Below, piece after piece: positions 33,268-48,562 of a stretch of 64,000 bases of DNA. The notes under the pieces are model-generated. The model did not search any database. It saw nothing but the letters and a program-made list of their open reading frames with translations, and was not told where the DNA came from. Numbering within the stretch: the first letter of the stretch is position 1; each line of letters opens with the position of its first letter. The position numbers and the translations under genes are program-made. Source of the stretch: Heterohyrax brucei (taxonomy: Eukaryota > Chordata > Mammalia > Hyracoidea > Procaviidae); NCBI GenBank assembly GCA_028571685.1, contig CM053152.1:20096001-20160000 (forward strand), given 5' to 3'.

Positions 33268-34020
33268 CACATGGTCTCTGACCTATGATGTATTCGAGCT
33301 ATGACAAACTGCACTTACAACTGTCTATTTTTGCTGTTTTTCTACACATCTTATCTGTTAGTAATATATACTACATAAAATGTTGCAGCACGTAATTTAG
33401 TGATGTTATCATTCTTAGGTGTCCACTCATAGATGTTCAGTTTTACAATTTACTGTTCAAAACACTGCCCTGTAGCAGAAATGGTCTGGAAAGAAAGCAG
33501 TAGTGGGAACTATGTAGTAGTGGGAGAGCAAGTTGAATAATTTTCAACTCTAATAACATAACAATCGAACTGCAAACTTATCTGATAGCTGCTAAGTTAC
33601 ATGAGCATGCATAAACATTTGATCAGGATAATATGATAAAAGAGATAGGTAGAAAAATTGTTCACATGGCAAGAACGCTGAATGTAAAACCTGATATTGC
33701 TTACTAAAGTGGAATAGCTTGAGTATCAAGAAGAAAGGGAACTGACAGGTCAGGGCTTAATGGACTTTGAAAAAGAAAAAAAAGGACCATATGGACAGCT
33801 GTTACTAATTTTCTGGCTAGAAACACCATCCCTATCCTCATCCCTAAGAATATCCAGAACCTTCTCAGATGGAGTTGTTACCTCAGCTAACAAAATGCCA
33901 AGATCATCCAACTCTTCTTCACTGTCAAAGTACATTTTTATAATTCTTGTATTTTTTCATGCATGCTTACATGCATTAAAATTTATCTGTAAATTTATAT
34001 ATGATGTTTCTACCTCCAAA
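33268..34020 (-). mobile_element. Possible pogo/Tigger-type DNA transposon remnant
   Basis: The left end TACACATGGTCTCTGACCTATGATG, followed by GTATTCGAGCTATGAC, resembles the GGTCCCCGACTTAYGATG terminus of Tigger-like elements. On the minus strand, 33750-33935 encodes an acidic 61-residue frame (FDSEEELDDLGILLAE) that could be a transposase C-terminus. I cannot assign it with certainty. Confidence 0.3.
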
Positions 34021-34029
34021 GACAAATAA

Positions 34030-34547
34030 AGATAAAATTTATGATATTGAGAAAAGGCAATAATATTGAATACCTTTTTAAAAATGAAATATTCTACTTA
34101 TGTCAGAACCACGTTATAAGAGAATCATCTGGACGGAACCTTGTAATAATTCAGGAACTACATAAATACAAAATGTACATGGAGCATCTTACAGTGCCAA
34201 AATATTAGGAAGATCTCAAACAGAAAACTACAATGATAGGGATGTGTCAAAGTGATACAATAGCAAAATGAAGCCACTCCTGATGGCCAAATTATCTGAG
34301 AAACCAAATAAACAAAAAATACTACTCCAGCCAAGTGACCAAAATTAACATTAATGGTCATAAATTGCATAGATGTAGCCTTGATATCATATGATGAAAA
34401 TGGTACTTTATGAGTCTTCATTCAAGAATCATATAATCCCAGTCAAACCATGATAAAGCACTAAACAAATTCAAATGGTAACATTCTAAGAAACATCTGA
34501 ACAGCGTTCCTCAAAACTATCACCATCATCAAAAACAAGGAATGTCT
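34030..34547. other. No feature recognised
   Basis: AT-rich, with an 87-codon minus frame at 34158-34421 lacking any recognisable motif. Confidence 0.45.
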
Positions 34548-35014
34548 TCAAAACTACAAGAAATATTGAAAGAAGTTCTTTGTTTAGAAAAACAAATAAC
34601 ATCAGTTGTATACGTAAGGATGCATTGCAGGGGAGAGCATCAGAGTCCTACTCAGTTAGGGAAGTCACAAAGCTAAGTCAAAGCTAAAATATGAAAAGAA
34701 GGAACCAGAGAACTTAACGTGAAACTTTTACATGATCACACTACAAAGATGAATACGTTACAGTAGTTACAACCCCTTCAGATGGAGAGGAAACTAAGAA
34801 AATACACAGAAGTTGAAGATTGGTTTAAACTTAGAACATTAAGGGGGACCAAAGATGTAGCCACAAAGTAAACTAACAACGAGGCATATCAAAACAAGAA
34901 ACATAATACAGGAGTCTCAACAAATAAAAACCAACACTGAAATGGATGAAAAGTGAATCCAGGAAGCAAAATGACCCAGAACAGAATATTAAGAGGAAAA
35001 AAATAAAACATCAA

Positions 35015-38000
35015 CAATGACAGCACTAAACATGTACCTATCAATAATTACACTGAAAGTAAATAGTTTGAATGCTCCAATAAAGAAGCAGAGAATAACA
35101 GCTTGGATTAAAAAACATAATCCATCTATATGTTGCTTACAACAGACACACTTAGAGTCAAAGATATGAACAAATTGAAAATCAAAGGATGGAAAAACAT
35201 ACTAAGCTAACAACATGCAAAGAAGAGCAGGAGTGGCAATACTAATCTCAGATAAAACAGATTTTAATGTAAAATCCGCCGTTGTGGACAAAGATGATCA
35301 CTATTTATTGCTGAAAGATTCAATACATAAGTAGGATATAACAATATTAAATATTTATTCACCCAATACTAGAGCATCTAAATACATAGAACAAACACTA
35401 ACAACACTGAAAAATAAAAGAGATGACTCTACAGTAATAGAAAGAGACCTCAACACTTCACTTTCATTAATGGGCAGATCATGCAAAGAAAAAATTCAGT
35501 AAAGACACAGAAGATCTTATTGTGACAATCAACCAACTAGACCTCATTGACATATATGGAACTTTTTACCCAACAGCAGGTAAGTACACCATCTTTTCCA
35601 GTATATATGAAACATTCCCCAGAACAGGCCACATATTAGGTTACAAAACAAGTCTCAACAAAATCCAAACCACTGAATTATTGCAAAGCGTCTTCTTAGA
35701 CTACAAAACCATAAAAGTTGAAATCAATAGCAGAAAAAACATAGGCAGAAATCTGAATTCATGGAAACTGGACAACACTTCACTCAAAAAACTCATAGGT
35801 TATAGAAGAAATCAAAGATGCAATAAAGAAATTTAAGGAATCAAGTGAGAATTAAAACACATCTTACCACAACCTGTGGGATACAGTTAAGGCAGTGCTC
35901 AGAGGTCAATTTACCTCTATAGATGTACACATCTGGAATGAAGAAATGGCCCAAACCAAAGAATGAACCACATAACTTGAACAAGTAGAAGCAGAACAAC
36001 AAAAGAACCCCTCAGATTCAGATGAAAACACATAATGAAGATTAGAGCAGAAATAATGAATTAGAGAATTGAAACAATAACAAAACCAAAAGCTGTTTTT
36101 TTGAAAAGATCAGCAAAATTCATAAATCATTGCTAAACTTACAAAAGAAAAATGGGAGAGGAAACAAATAACCTAAATAAGACATGAGATATGAGATGTC
36201 ACAACAGACCCATCCAAAATCAAAAGTATTGTAAGAGAATACTATGAAAAACTGTACCTGACAGATTCGAAAACCTAGAGGAAATGGACAAATTTCTAAA
36301 TTCACATCACCTACCAAAGTTATCACCAGAGTGAGTAGAACAAATTGATACACCCATTACAAAAGAAAAAAGTTGAAAAAGCAACCAAAACTAACAACCC
36401 AAAACAGTCCTGGCCCAGGTGGCTTCACCAGAGAATTCTACCAAACTTTTAGAGAGGAGTTAATTTCACTACTCCTGAGGCTATTTTGCGGCATAGAGAA
36501 AAACAGAATATTCCCAAATTCTTTCTACAAAGCCAGCAAAAACATGATACCAAAGCCAGGGAAAGATGCCCCACAAAAAGAAAATTACAGACCCATATCA
36601 CTCATGAACCTAGATGCAAAAATCTTCAAAAAAATCCTAGCCAACAGAATTCAATAACACATCAAAAAAATAATTCATCACGATTCACAACACCAGGGTT
36701 GCAGTCCTGGTTTGACATCAGAAAACAATTGTGATCAACTACATAAATAATACAAAGGATAAGAATCACCTGATTCTGTCAATTGACACAGAAAAGCATT
36801 TGACAAAGTACAACACTTATTCATGTTAAAAACTCTCAGCAAAACAGAAGGGAAATTCCTCAATGAAATAAGGGGAATTTATACAAAGCCAATTGCCACC
36901 ATCATCGTCAATGGAAAGAGACTGAAGGAATTCCCCTGAGAACGGGACCTAGACAAAGTTGCCCACTGTCGCCACTTCTATTCAGCATTATGCTAGAGGT
37001 TCTGGCTAGAGCACTCAGACAAGACAAAGAAATGAAGGGCATCCATGTCAATAAAGAAAAAGTAAAAATATTCCTATTTGCAGATGATATGGTAGTATAC
37101 ACAGAGAACCCTGAAGAATCCATAAATAAACTACTGGAACTATACTAGCGTTCAGCAAAATAACAGGATATAAAATAAACATAAGTGAATGAGTAGGATT
37201 CCTATACACCATCAAAGAGGAAATCACTGAATCAATACCATTTATGATAGTCCCCCAAAAGGTAAAATACCTAGGAATAAATCTAAACAGAGAAATAAGA
37301 GACCTATGCATAGAAAATTACAAGACATTGCTTCAAGAAACCAAAAGAGACTTACATAAATGGAGAAACCTACCTTGCTCATGGATAGGAAGACCTAACA
37401 TTTTGAAAATGTCTAATTTTCCCAAAGTGATCTAAATATACAGTGCAATCCCTATACAAATTCCAGTGTCATTTTTTAATAAGATGGGGGGAAAAATCAC
37501 CAACTTTGTTTGGAAAGGAAAGAAATCCCGAGTAAGTAAAGCACTACTGAAGAAGAGGAACACAGTGGGAGGCCTCACACCACCAGACCCTACTACAGTG
37601 CCACAGTAGTCAAAACAGCCCAGCACTGGTACAAAAACAGACATATATAGACCAATGGAGCAGAATTGAGACCCCAGAAATATCACCATCCTCTTATGAA
37701 CAGGTAATATTTGACAAAGGCCTAAAGGTCACAAACTGAGTTAAAAACAGTTTCTTTAAGAAATAATGTTTGCAAAATTGGATACCCATCTATAGAAAAC
37801 TGAAACAAGAACTGTATGTCACACCTTCCACAAAAAGTAACTCAAAATGGATCAAAGACCTAAATATCAAACCTAAAATGATAAAGATCATGCAAGAAAA
37901 AAATAGAGTCAACAATGGGAGCTCTAATACAATTTAGACAGACTACAAAATCTGACAAACAATGCATGAACAACAGAAGAGAAAATTGATAAATGAAAAC

Positions 38001-39275
38001 TACTAAGAATCAAACACTTGTTCATCCAAAAACTTTATCAAGAGAGTAAAAAGACTACCTACAGAATGGAGAAAAATATTTGACAACTACAGCCAAATCA
38101 ACATCTGTTATCCATAATCTCAAGGTACTGAAAATATCAACAAAAGAAAGGTAAATAATCCAATTTGCAATGGGCAAAGGAGATGGACAGACACTCCACC
38201 AAAGAAGACATCCAGGAAGCCAAAAGACACATGAGGAAATGCTCACAATCATTAGCTATTAGAGAAACCCAAATCAAAACTGTAATGAGATACCATCTCA
38301 CCCCAGCAAGGTTGGCAATGATCCAAAAAACACAAAACAACAAATTCTGGAGAGACTGTAGAGAGATGGAACTCTGCTACACTGCTGGTGGGAGTGCATA
38401 ATAATGCAACCTCTTGGGAAAGCAGTTTGGCACTTAGTCAAAAAGCTAGAAATAGAAGCACCATATGACCCAGCAATCCAACTGCTCAGAATATGTCTGT
38501 GGTGGTCAAGATTATGTCAACTTGGCAGCTCCATGTTTGACCACTGTATCAAGTGTCAGGGGTGGGGCCTGTAGTGGCTTCCCTCCCTTCAGCTCTCCTC
38601 TCTCCGCTTTCCACCACCTACTTCCTCTCTGCTCCTGTTGCCAGCAGCTCCTGCTCTCTTTTGCATCTGGTTTCGATTCATCAATCCTTACAGCTGGTGA
38701 GTAACAGTCCTGTTCCCTGACCTACTAATCCTGGGTTCACCAGCCTCTACATCTCTGTGAGTTAGCAGAGACCTCGCAGTCTCACCACCAACTTGGGTTC
38801 CACTGATCTGCACAGCCAGTGGTCTAGACTGCTGGTGTCTGACCTGCTGACTTTGGGTTCACCAGCTCCCGTGGCCACGTGAGGATTGTGCCAGGACTTG
38901 GGACACTCAGCCTCTACAATTGCATAAGCTGTTTCCTTTATGTGTCTTTACTTTTACACATACGTGTTCTTGATTTTGCTTGCCTAGAAAACCCAGCCTA
39001 AGACAATATCCTACAGAAATAAAGGTGGTGATGCGAACAGATATATTCACACAAATATTTATTGCAACACTGTCCACAATATCAAAAAGATGGAATCAGC
39101 CTAGATGCCCATCAACAGATGAACGGATAAACAAACTGGTACATATACTCAATGGAACACTTTGCAATGGTAAATAACAATGATGATTTTAGGAAGTACC
39201 TCATAATCTTGTTTCAACTAGAAGACATGCTGAGTGAAATCAGTCAGCTGCAAAAAAGACAAGTATTGTATGAGA
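35015..39275 (+). pseudogene. L1 ORF2 (endonuclease and reverse transcriptase), decayed
   Basis: The endonuclease start corresponds to SIITLNVNGLNAP in the younger copies. The active-site Glu of the LQETH motif reads as Gln here (LQQTH, about 35140-35155). Polymerase motifs follow: [10 protein letters not shown] (36420), MIPKPGKD, and FADDMVVY at 37078-37101. Frameshifts and stops break it into many pieces, and an LTR interrupts the C-terminal region. Confidence 0.9.
38497..39003 (+). repeat. LTR family C, inserted in L1
   Basis: It runs from TGTGGTGGTCAAGATTATG to AAACCCAGCCTAAGACA. It matches the reverse complement of 59110-59640 over its whole length (AGGATTATGTTAACTTGG, TGGGTTCGCCAGC, GAAAACCCAGCCTAAGACA). 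ERVL/MaLR-like ends. No internal retroviral sequence. Confidence 0.85.
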
Positions 39276-39320
39276 TTGCTGCTATAAAGATTTAAAAATA
39301 GATGTGTGTATGGAAGAAGA

Positions 39321-39727
39321 TGTGCTTTTGGAAATGTCATGCAAATATGCCTTACAGAACACCTGAAGGAGAAAATAGTAACTTCTTCAGCTCATCTAAA
39401 ACAATCTGAAACACACTTCACCTTCCATACACAAGAACACTTCCGAGGGTAAGAGTTGGATAGAAATGTTAAGTTCTTATCATTAAATCCAAGCACATGA
39501 AACCAAAGTTGTGTTAATTTTCTATTGACAAGCTGTATAAATGAGACCTTACACAAAACCTAAGAGGGAATCCAAGGTAGGTTTGTCAGTTAACATACAA
39601 TTCCACTAGAGCAGGTGATTTTCGTTAGGATTTCTCTGTATGCAGCTAAAACCTAAATATTCTTTATGGCATTGTGTTTCATTCACTGTAAGGGTGTTAC
39701 TGGACAAAACTCCAGATTCTCGTTACC
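39321..39727. other. No feature recognised (may include L1 3'UTR)
   Basis: AT-rich sequence following the L1 coding end; too diverged to match the other L1 3'UTRs by eye. Confidence 0.4.
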
Positions 39728-40190
39728 TGCCCACAATAGCCAATCTCTGAGACAGATATTTTGGGTGAGTAATCAGAAAGTTTATTAACCTTATTCTGTT
39801 AGCAAGAACATGGAGACAGACATACTCAATCTCCAGGCCCATCAGAATTGGGCAGACTGAACCTGGGGTCTATATAGGGAAAACGGTGTGTGGGCACAGA
39901 GGTCTCAGGACTGTCTGAAAGCAATTGAGAGGTTTTCCCATTTGAGAAGAAGTGGGAGGGGTGGTTTACAGAGTGGGCTGCTGGAATACACATGGGTCTG
40001 GACACTTGAGATCTCTTGGAGCAGCGGTACCTCCTAGTGTCCACTTGTCTTTCCATTTCTTTGACATACCTAAAGAAGTTGTAAAAAACTACAAAGACTG
40101 TTATCTGAGTGGTTCCTGTCAGTTAATAGGTGACCTCCTCAGCTGAGCCCTGCGCTGAGGTCAGGAATATCAGGAATCTCTAAGACAGGA
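39728..40190 (-). repeat. LTR family B copy
   Basis: On the minus strand it has a CCTATATAGACCCC TATA box (complement of 39870-39883), a TTAATAAAC polyadenylation signal (complement of 39781-39789) and the terminus ATCTGTCTCAGAGATTGGC ending in CA at 39728. The terminus is shared with 5100-5478 and 7340-7730. Confidence 0.6.
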
Positions 40191-41300
40191 GAAAAGGCAA
40201 GTAAAAAGGTTTAATCATGGCTGTGTATTTTAATTTTCTCTTTTAAAACCAGGGTGTTAAAAGCTTCTCCCCTGTCTCAATCCCCACTTTTTCTTTGATG
40301 TCTTCCCAATCCTGGGAAGAAGGGCACAGATCTCTGGCTACTTCATGCTGAAAAGGGGTATAGAAGGGAGTGAAGATTGTCAGTTTAGACCCGTTTAGAG
40401 TTGGGCCCAGAAGCAAATGGGCTCTGAATCTCAGAGGAGAGATTACCTAGAACAAACAGTCCTCTAGCCTTTAAGGTCCAGGCCACTTCTCTGGCAGTTG
40501 TTGTCATGATATAAGTCTAAGGAGGAAATGGCTTAGAAATTTACAGATCCATGCCACTGAAACAGCTGGACCCACCAACCTGACTGATAAGGAGGACCAA
40601 ACTCAGGCATTTAACATGGCAACATCTCAAAACTTTTCATGTAATCAGACTATTTTTCTAGCATATAGCTCTAAACAAATAAATAACCAGTTTTGTGTTC
40701 TGATCAGTAACTGTTCCAGCAACTTAATAGGACTCTTAGGGACACATGAAAAGAAGTGTACTTTCACCTGTGGCCTCATTATTCATTATCAGGCACAAGA
40801 GCAAATGTCATTGAACCTGAACGTAAGAGTATCAAAAGAGTAAAATTTTATATAGTCACACTTGAGAGCGGGACCCACTGGGTAATCCAGTAACAGGGAA
40901 GGTGGCTTTCTTCGTCTAAGACAAGTTTAAATTTTGTTATTTCAGGTCCACGTCAGAGTGTAACCCTTAGCTCTCCTGTAGAGGTACTGATGTGTGGCCA
41001 AGAGGCATACAGGCCTCAGGGTCCCCATCAGTGCTCTGTTTTCAGACTCCTCTTCTGAGAGAGTCCAGGAGGGTCTGTCCATCTGGGCCTCATTGAGAGG
41101 GCCAATGTGTACCTTTTTTTAAGATGCCCAGGACACTTTGCCTTTAAGCGGCCTAATTTCTAACAGTACTCTGTATTTATCGGGTTCTGCATTTACTGGC
41201 CGGTAAGGTACTCAAAGCCCTCATTTCTGGGGCTGACTGGGTTACCTCGACGTGGGTCTTGGATTTGGTTAGCCATAGCCAACAACTGGACCTTTTTCAT
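40191..41300 (-). pseudogene. Possible ERV internal remnant (gag-like zinc knuckle)
   Basis: On the minus strand, a short frame near 41120-41170 reads Lys-Cys-Pro-Gly-His-Leu-Lys-Lys, reminiscent of the second half of a CCHC zinc knuckle of retroviral gag. Position upstream (in sense) of an LTR-B copy fits a deleted provirus. No long frame, protease or polymerase motif is visible. Confidence 0.3.
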
Positions 41301-42969
41301 CCCTTTCTTTCTGTCACCAAAAATCTATACTGTCAAGTCACTACAAAAGTCCCCTTACCAATTGGGAGTGTAGATTGAGGCTCTACCTCAAGCTTCTATA
41401 ATTTGTCTTATGTCTGATAATGAACCAAGATATAAACTGTATGGCCATAATGGTTTTTTCCTTTTTCACTTTTAAAATTGGCACCAACATATTTTTCAAA
41501 AAGGCTTTGTACACCCAGCCAGAGTAAAACAGCTGGCTCTTTCTTTTCAGGTCCCCAGCTTAAAAGTAGTTTGAAGACTAGTCTTCTCCTTTTATTTTTA
41601 TTTTTTTAAAATGCTAATAAGATACTTACCTCCCAACTCTCACTCCTTGATGGAGGGCGGAGGGCCACATAGTAAACCAGTTTATTTAGATCATTACCTG
41701 ACCTAAGATGGCTTGAGGAATCAATTTCTTAAAAAGCAATAGCTTATGTGGGTTACCTCAATTTCCATAGGAGCCAGAAAACTAGACCCTAGGAGAATTA
41801 TATACCTCACCATATAACCCTTAATCACAGTGTTCAATAAATAGTAGTTGAACACCATCAAGGTTTTTTGTTTTGTTTTGTTTTGTTTTAATCTTAGGCA
41901 CCATATATATAGCAACACTTGTCTGTCAAGTTTACCCACAGGAATTTTCAACTGGACAATTACAACAACCCAAACCTATTAGTTAAACAATTTTGGAAAA
42001 GGGAAATGATTTTCCAGTTGTTCTGTATTTCACCTGATTTATGGACCAGCTGTTATCTGTGAAATCATAACTTCTGCAGAGATTTTGATATCTGGATCAC
42101 AGTCCTTTTTACCAGTCTAAGATCTCTGTTGAGATATTTTGGTTAATTAGGAAAACAAGGTAGATTACAAAAAAAGAAACTTAATATGACAATGATTAAT
42201 GAACAGATCTTTGTGAAGGTAATATAAGTTAACCACAGAACCCCAATCCTTAGGCAATAACATTTTTAAACCCAGTTATTGACAATATTTTCAAGGAATG
42301 TTAAATACCATGCACAATAATCTTGAGGTATAATATCACATAGTCAGATATACCAGGATTATTATGTCTCTAAATATTTGTACAATATACATAAAAATTA
42401 AACTTACAAGCAATTCATCTGAATGTATGAGTGAAAGCATTGGCTTTGATGATGTCAGATTAATTGAAATACATTTATTGCATCTTACCCTTGGTTTTTA
42501 AAGAATTAGAACTCTGTAACATTTATCACATCATAGTAAAAGTCTTAAGTCCAGTTAAAAAATCAGAAGTCCTCTTTAGCTCTGAAATTTAGATCGTAAG
42601 TTACCTGTTTCCAAATTACAGAACTGGCAAGCACATGTTAGCCATTTCCATCACAAATGGAATGAAAAAGACACAACAGTCAACAGGACAGTAGCCCTCA
42701 AAAGTTTTTACAAGAATTTTCTTCTCTCTGAGGCATTGTATACAATGACTCTGTCCTCTAGACTCTAGGCTTTTTGGTGAAAGGCACTCTACTTAACCCC
42801 ATTCTACAGCTCTGCCTTTCAGGCCCACAGGGACAGCATCTTTTGCGCCTGGGCTTCAGGCAGACAATTTTTCAAGCCCACGCAAGTGGCAACTCCCCAA
42901 TTAGAAACATCAGGGGATGTGGCTGTACTCTTTTAAGTCCCACAGGTGGTTCAGCTAAGTTTTGGGCTT
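41301..42969. other. Unassigned, AT-rich
   Basis: No gene. A short (TTTTG)n run lies at 41869-41889. It may continue the degraded ERV interior. Confidence 0.4.
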
Positions 42970-44490
<1,521 letters not shown>

Positions 44491-44494
44491 CCTT

Positions 44495-44598
44495 TTACAG
44501 GTTTGCAAACCAAAAAGGAAACTAAAAAATGGAAAAGAACCATTCCCAAAGAAAAAGAAAGACTGACAGAACAAGAGAAGGAGAAAGAGAGAAAGAGG
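44495..44598. repeat. Purine-rich low-complexity tract (left part)
   Basis: GA-rich sequence (GAGAAGGAGAAAGAGAGAAAG). The tract continues after the LTR at 45123-45235. Confidence 0.85.
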
Positions 44599-45122
44599 TG
44601 TCATGGATTGAATTGTGTCCCCCCAAAAATATGTGTAGCTATGTGGCTGGGCCGTGATTTCCAGTATCTTGTGACTGTCCTCCATTTTGTGGTTTTCCTA
44701 TGCTGTATGTTAAAGGATTAGGGTGAGACTGTAAATCCCTTTCTAAGATCACGTCTCTGCTCCACTGTAAAGGGAGTTTCCCTGGAGTATGGCTTGCCCC
44801 ACCGTTAATCCTTTCATCCTGCAAGAGATAAAAGGAAAGAGAAGCAAGCAGAGATTTGGGAACCTCACACCATCAAGCAAGCAGCACCTGGAGAAGAGCG
44901 TGTCCTTCAGAACTGAGGTTCCTGCACAGAGATGCTACCTGGACAAAGACTGATGCAATACCGGACTTTCCTCCAGAGCTGACAAGGGGAAAGCCTTCCT
45001 CTGGAGCAGACACCCTGATTATGGACTTGTAGTCTACTGGACTGTGTAAGAATAAACCTCCCTTTGTTAAAGCCATCCACTCTGTGGTATTTCAGTTAAA
45101 ACTGCCCCAGGTGACTAAAACA
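44599..45122 (+). repeat. MaLR-type solo LTR (family D) in a purine tract
   Basis: TGTCATGGATTGAATTGTG start and AGGTGACTAAAACA end, both matching the reversed copy at 26327-26832. An AATAAA lies at about 45051. Flanking purines prevent identification of a clean target duplication. Confidence 0.88.
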
Positions 45123-45235
45123 GAAAGGAAGGAAGGAGGGAAGGCAGGAAGGAAAGGAAGGCAGGTAGGAAGGAAAGGAAAGGAAGGCAGGCAGGAAGGA
45201 AGACAGAAAGGCAGGAAAGGAGGGAGGGAAGGAGG
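45123..45235. repeat. (GGAA)n/(GGCA)n low-complexity tract
   Basis: Irregular GGAAGGAAAGG repeats with GGCAGG variants, the right half of the purine tract split by the LTR. Confidence 0.95.
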
Positions 45236-45982
45236 AGACATACAGAATCCTATTTAGTTAAGGAAGGCTGCAAACACTGTCAAAGCTATAATAGTGAAAG
45301 AAACGATCTAGTGATCATATCATGTAAACTATGATATCATCATATTAAACAGAGGGATGTACAACAGTTGTTATAGTCCTTCCAGATGGAGAAGAAGTTG
45401 ACAAGACAGGTAGAAATCAAAATTGGGTTTACATATAGTTTAGTAAGCAGGATCATAGGGGCAGCTATAAAGCGTAATAAAAAAGCAACATACCGTATCA
45501 AGAAATCTAATCCAGGAGGCTCAACAAACACAAAACCCTGAAAAAAGTGAAAAATCAACTCACAAAGAAGGTAGCAGAACAGATTAATAAGAACAACAGA
45601 GAAAATATCAACACAAAAATAAACACATCACAGTGACAGCACTGAACACATACCTATCAATAATTACATTGAATGTGAATGGACTGAATGCTCCAGTAAA
45701 GAGACATCAAGTGACATCTTGGATCAAAAGACATGACCCATCCATATGTTGCCTACAAGAAACTCACCTTAGACTTAAAGATAGCAACAAACTAAAAATT
45801 AAAGAATGGAAGAATATGTATCAAGCTAACAGTGAACAAAGAAGAGTGGATGTGGCAATTCTAATCTCAGATAAAATCTATTTTAATGTAAAATCCACCA
45901 TCATGGACAAGGATGGACACTACTGATGAATGGTCCAATACACGAGCAGGATTTAGCAATATTAAACATTTATGGACCTAAT

Positions 45983-46010
45983 CTTGCCAAGCCAAGTGCC
46001 GTTGAGTCGG
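45983..46010 (-). repeat. Micro-insertion 1 (28 bp) in L1
   Basis: CTTGCCAAGCCAAGTGCC plus GTTGAGTCGG is absent from the other two L1s at this point. Flanks ACCTAAT (45976-45982) and ATCTAAT (46011-46017) form a 7-bp near-perfect duplication. The sequence is the antisense of a SINE 3' end. Confidence 0.8.
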
Positions 46011-48562
46011 ATCTAATATTAGAGCACCTAAATATGTCAAAGACACACTCACTACACTCAAAAAAGAGATAGACCACTCCACAATAATAATAGGAAACTT
46101 CAACACTCCACTCTCAATATTGGACAGATCATTTAGAAAAAAGCTTGGTAAAGACACAGAAGACCATATTGCCACAGTTAACCAACTCGACCTCAACAAC
46201 ATGTACAGAACTTTCTATCCATCAGCGGACAACTACACCTTCTTCTCCAGTGCACATGGAACATTCTCAAGAATAGACCATGTCTTAGGACATAAAGCAA
46301 TTTTCAACAAAATCCATATCACTGAATTAATGCAAAACATCTTCTCAGATCATAAAGCCATAAAAGTCAAAATCAATAGCAGAAAAAACATAGATGGAAA
46401 TTGAAACTCATGGAAACTAAACAACACCTTGCTCAAAAATATCATGGGTCGTAGAAGAAATCAAGGATGAAATAAAGAAATTTATGGATTCCAATGAGAA
46501 CAAAATGACTTCCTACCAGAGCCTATAGGATACAGCCAAAGCAGTGCTCAGAGGTCAGTTTATCTCTATAAATGCACACATCTGGAAGGAAGAAAGAAAC
46601 CAAATCAAAGAATTGACCCTACAGCTTGAACAAGTAGACAGACGACAACAGAGGAACCCCTCAGGCACCCGAAGAAAACAGATCATAAAGAGTAGAGCAG
46701 AACTAAACAAATTAGGAAACAGAAGAGCAACTGAAAAAATTGAAAGGACCAAAAGCTGGATTTTGGAAAAGATCAACAAAATAGACAAACCATTGGCTAA
46801 ACTTACTAAAAAAAACAAGAAAGAAAACAAATAACCCAAGTAAGGAATGAGAGAGGAGTTGTCACAACAGATCCAACAGAAATCAACAATATCACAGCTG
46901 AATACCATGGAAGACTGTATTCTAAGAAATTTGAAAATCTAGACGAAATGGACAAATTCCTTGCTTAATATCATCTACCAAAATTATCACAAGATGAAGC
47001 AGAACCACTTAATAAACCCATCACAAAGGAAGAGATTGAAAAAGTCATCCAAAAGCTGCCAACCAAAAAAAAAACCCGGGCCCAGATGGCTTTGCCACAG
47101 AATTCTGCCAAGCTTTTAGAGAATAGTTATCTCCAATACTACTAAGACTATTTCACAGTATAGAAAGGGATGGAATACTTCCAAATTCATTCTATGAAGC
47201 CAGTATAACCCTGATACCAAAGCCAGGGAAAAACCCAACCAAAAAGGAGAACTACAGACCAATATCACTCATGAATCTAGATGCAAAAATCTTCAACAAA
47301 ATTCTTGCCAATACAACAACATATCAAAAAAAATAATCCATCACAACCAAATTGGATTCATACCAGGGATGCAAGGCTGGTTCAGCATCAGAAAAACAGT
47401 TAATGTGATCAACCACATAACTACCACAAAAGACATGAACCACCTGATCTTGTCTATTTATGCAGAAAAGCCATTTGATGAAGTCCAACACCCATTTATG
47501 CTAAAAACTCTCAACAAAATAGGAATAGGTGGCCAATTCCTCATTACAATAAGGGCCATTTATACAAAGTCAACTGCCTACGTCATCCTGAATGAAGACA
47601 GACTGAAACAGTTTCCCTTCAGAACAGGAACTAGACAAGGATGCCCTCTCTCATCTCTCCTATTCAACCTTGTACTAGAAGTTCTAGCCAGAGCAATTAG
47701 ACAAGACCAGGAAATAAAGAGCATCTGCATCGGCAAAGAAGAACTAAAAATTTCCCTATTTGCTGATGATACGATTGTATATGGAGAGTATTCCAAAGAG
47801 TCCGTAAGGAAACTACTCAAACTGATAGAAGAGTTCAGCAAAGTCTGAGGATACAAGATAAACATAACTAAATCAGTAGGGTTCCTTTATACCAACAACA
47901 AGATTATTAAGGAAGAAATCACCAAGTCAATACCATTTACCATAATTCCTAAAAAGATAAAGTACCTAGGAATAAATTTAACCAGAGAAATAACAGACTT
48001 TTACAAAGAGAACTACAAGCCCTTACTACAAGAAACTAAGAGAGACTTACACAAATGGAGAAACCTACCCTGCTCATGGACAGGAAGACTTAAAATTATG
48101 AAAATGTCTATTTTATTCAAAGCAATCTACTTATATAATGCAATCCCAAGACAAGTTCAAGTGACATTTTTTAATGAGATGGAGGAACAAATTACCAACT
48201 TTGTCTGGAAAGAGAAGAAGCCCCGGACAAGTAAAGCATTATTAAAGAAGAAGAACACACTAGGAAGCCTCTCATTACCTGACCTTAGAGCATACTACAC
48301 TGCCACAGTAGTCAAAACAGCCTGGTACTGGTACAAAAACAGACAGATAGATCAGTGGAACAGAATCAAGACCCCAGAAATGACATCATCCGCCTATGAA
48401 CAGTTGATATTCAACAAAGGCCCTAAGACATTAAAGAGGGGTGAAAACAATCTTTTCAACAAATGGTGCTGGCAAAATTGGATATCCATGCTTGGCCCTC
48501 TGCACTAAATTAAAACAAGATCCCTATCTTAAACCTTACACGAAAACCAGCTCAAACTGGAT

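Larger units (their letters stand above)
34548..39320 (+). mobile_element. Old L1, 5'-truncated in ORF1, split by an LTR at 38497-39003
   Basis: It starts in the last codons of ORF1 (AACTACAAGAAATATTG), passes the inter-ORF region and carries ORF2 to about 39275. It is the most decayed of the three long L1s. Sequence on either side of the LTR is contiguous in L1 (CTCAGAATAT / ATATCCTACAGAA; compare 49235-49260). Confidence 0.9.

Noticed and set aside
44599-45122. Clean 5-bp target duplication around the family D LTR
   Set aside because: Flanks AGAGG and GAAAG differ, and the purine-rich context makes any match uninformative.
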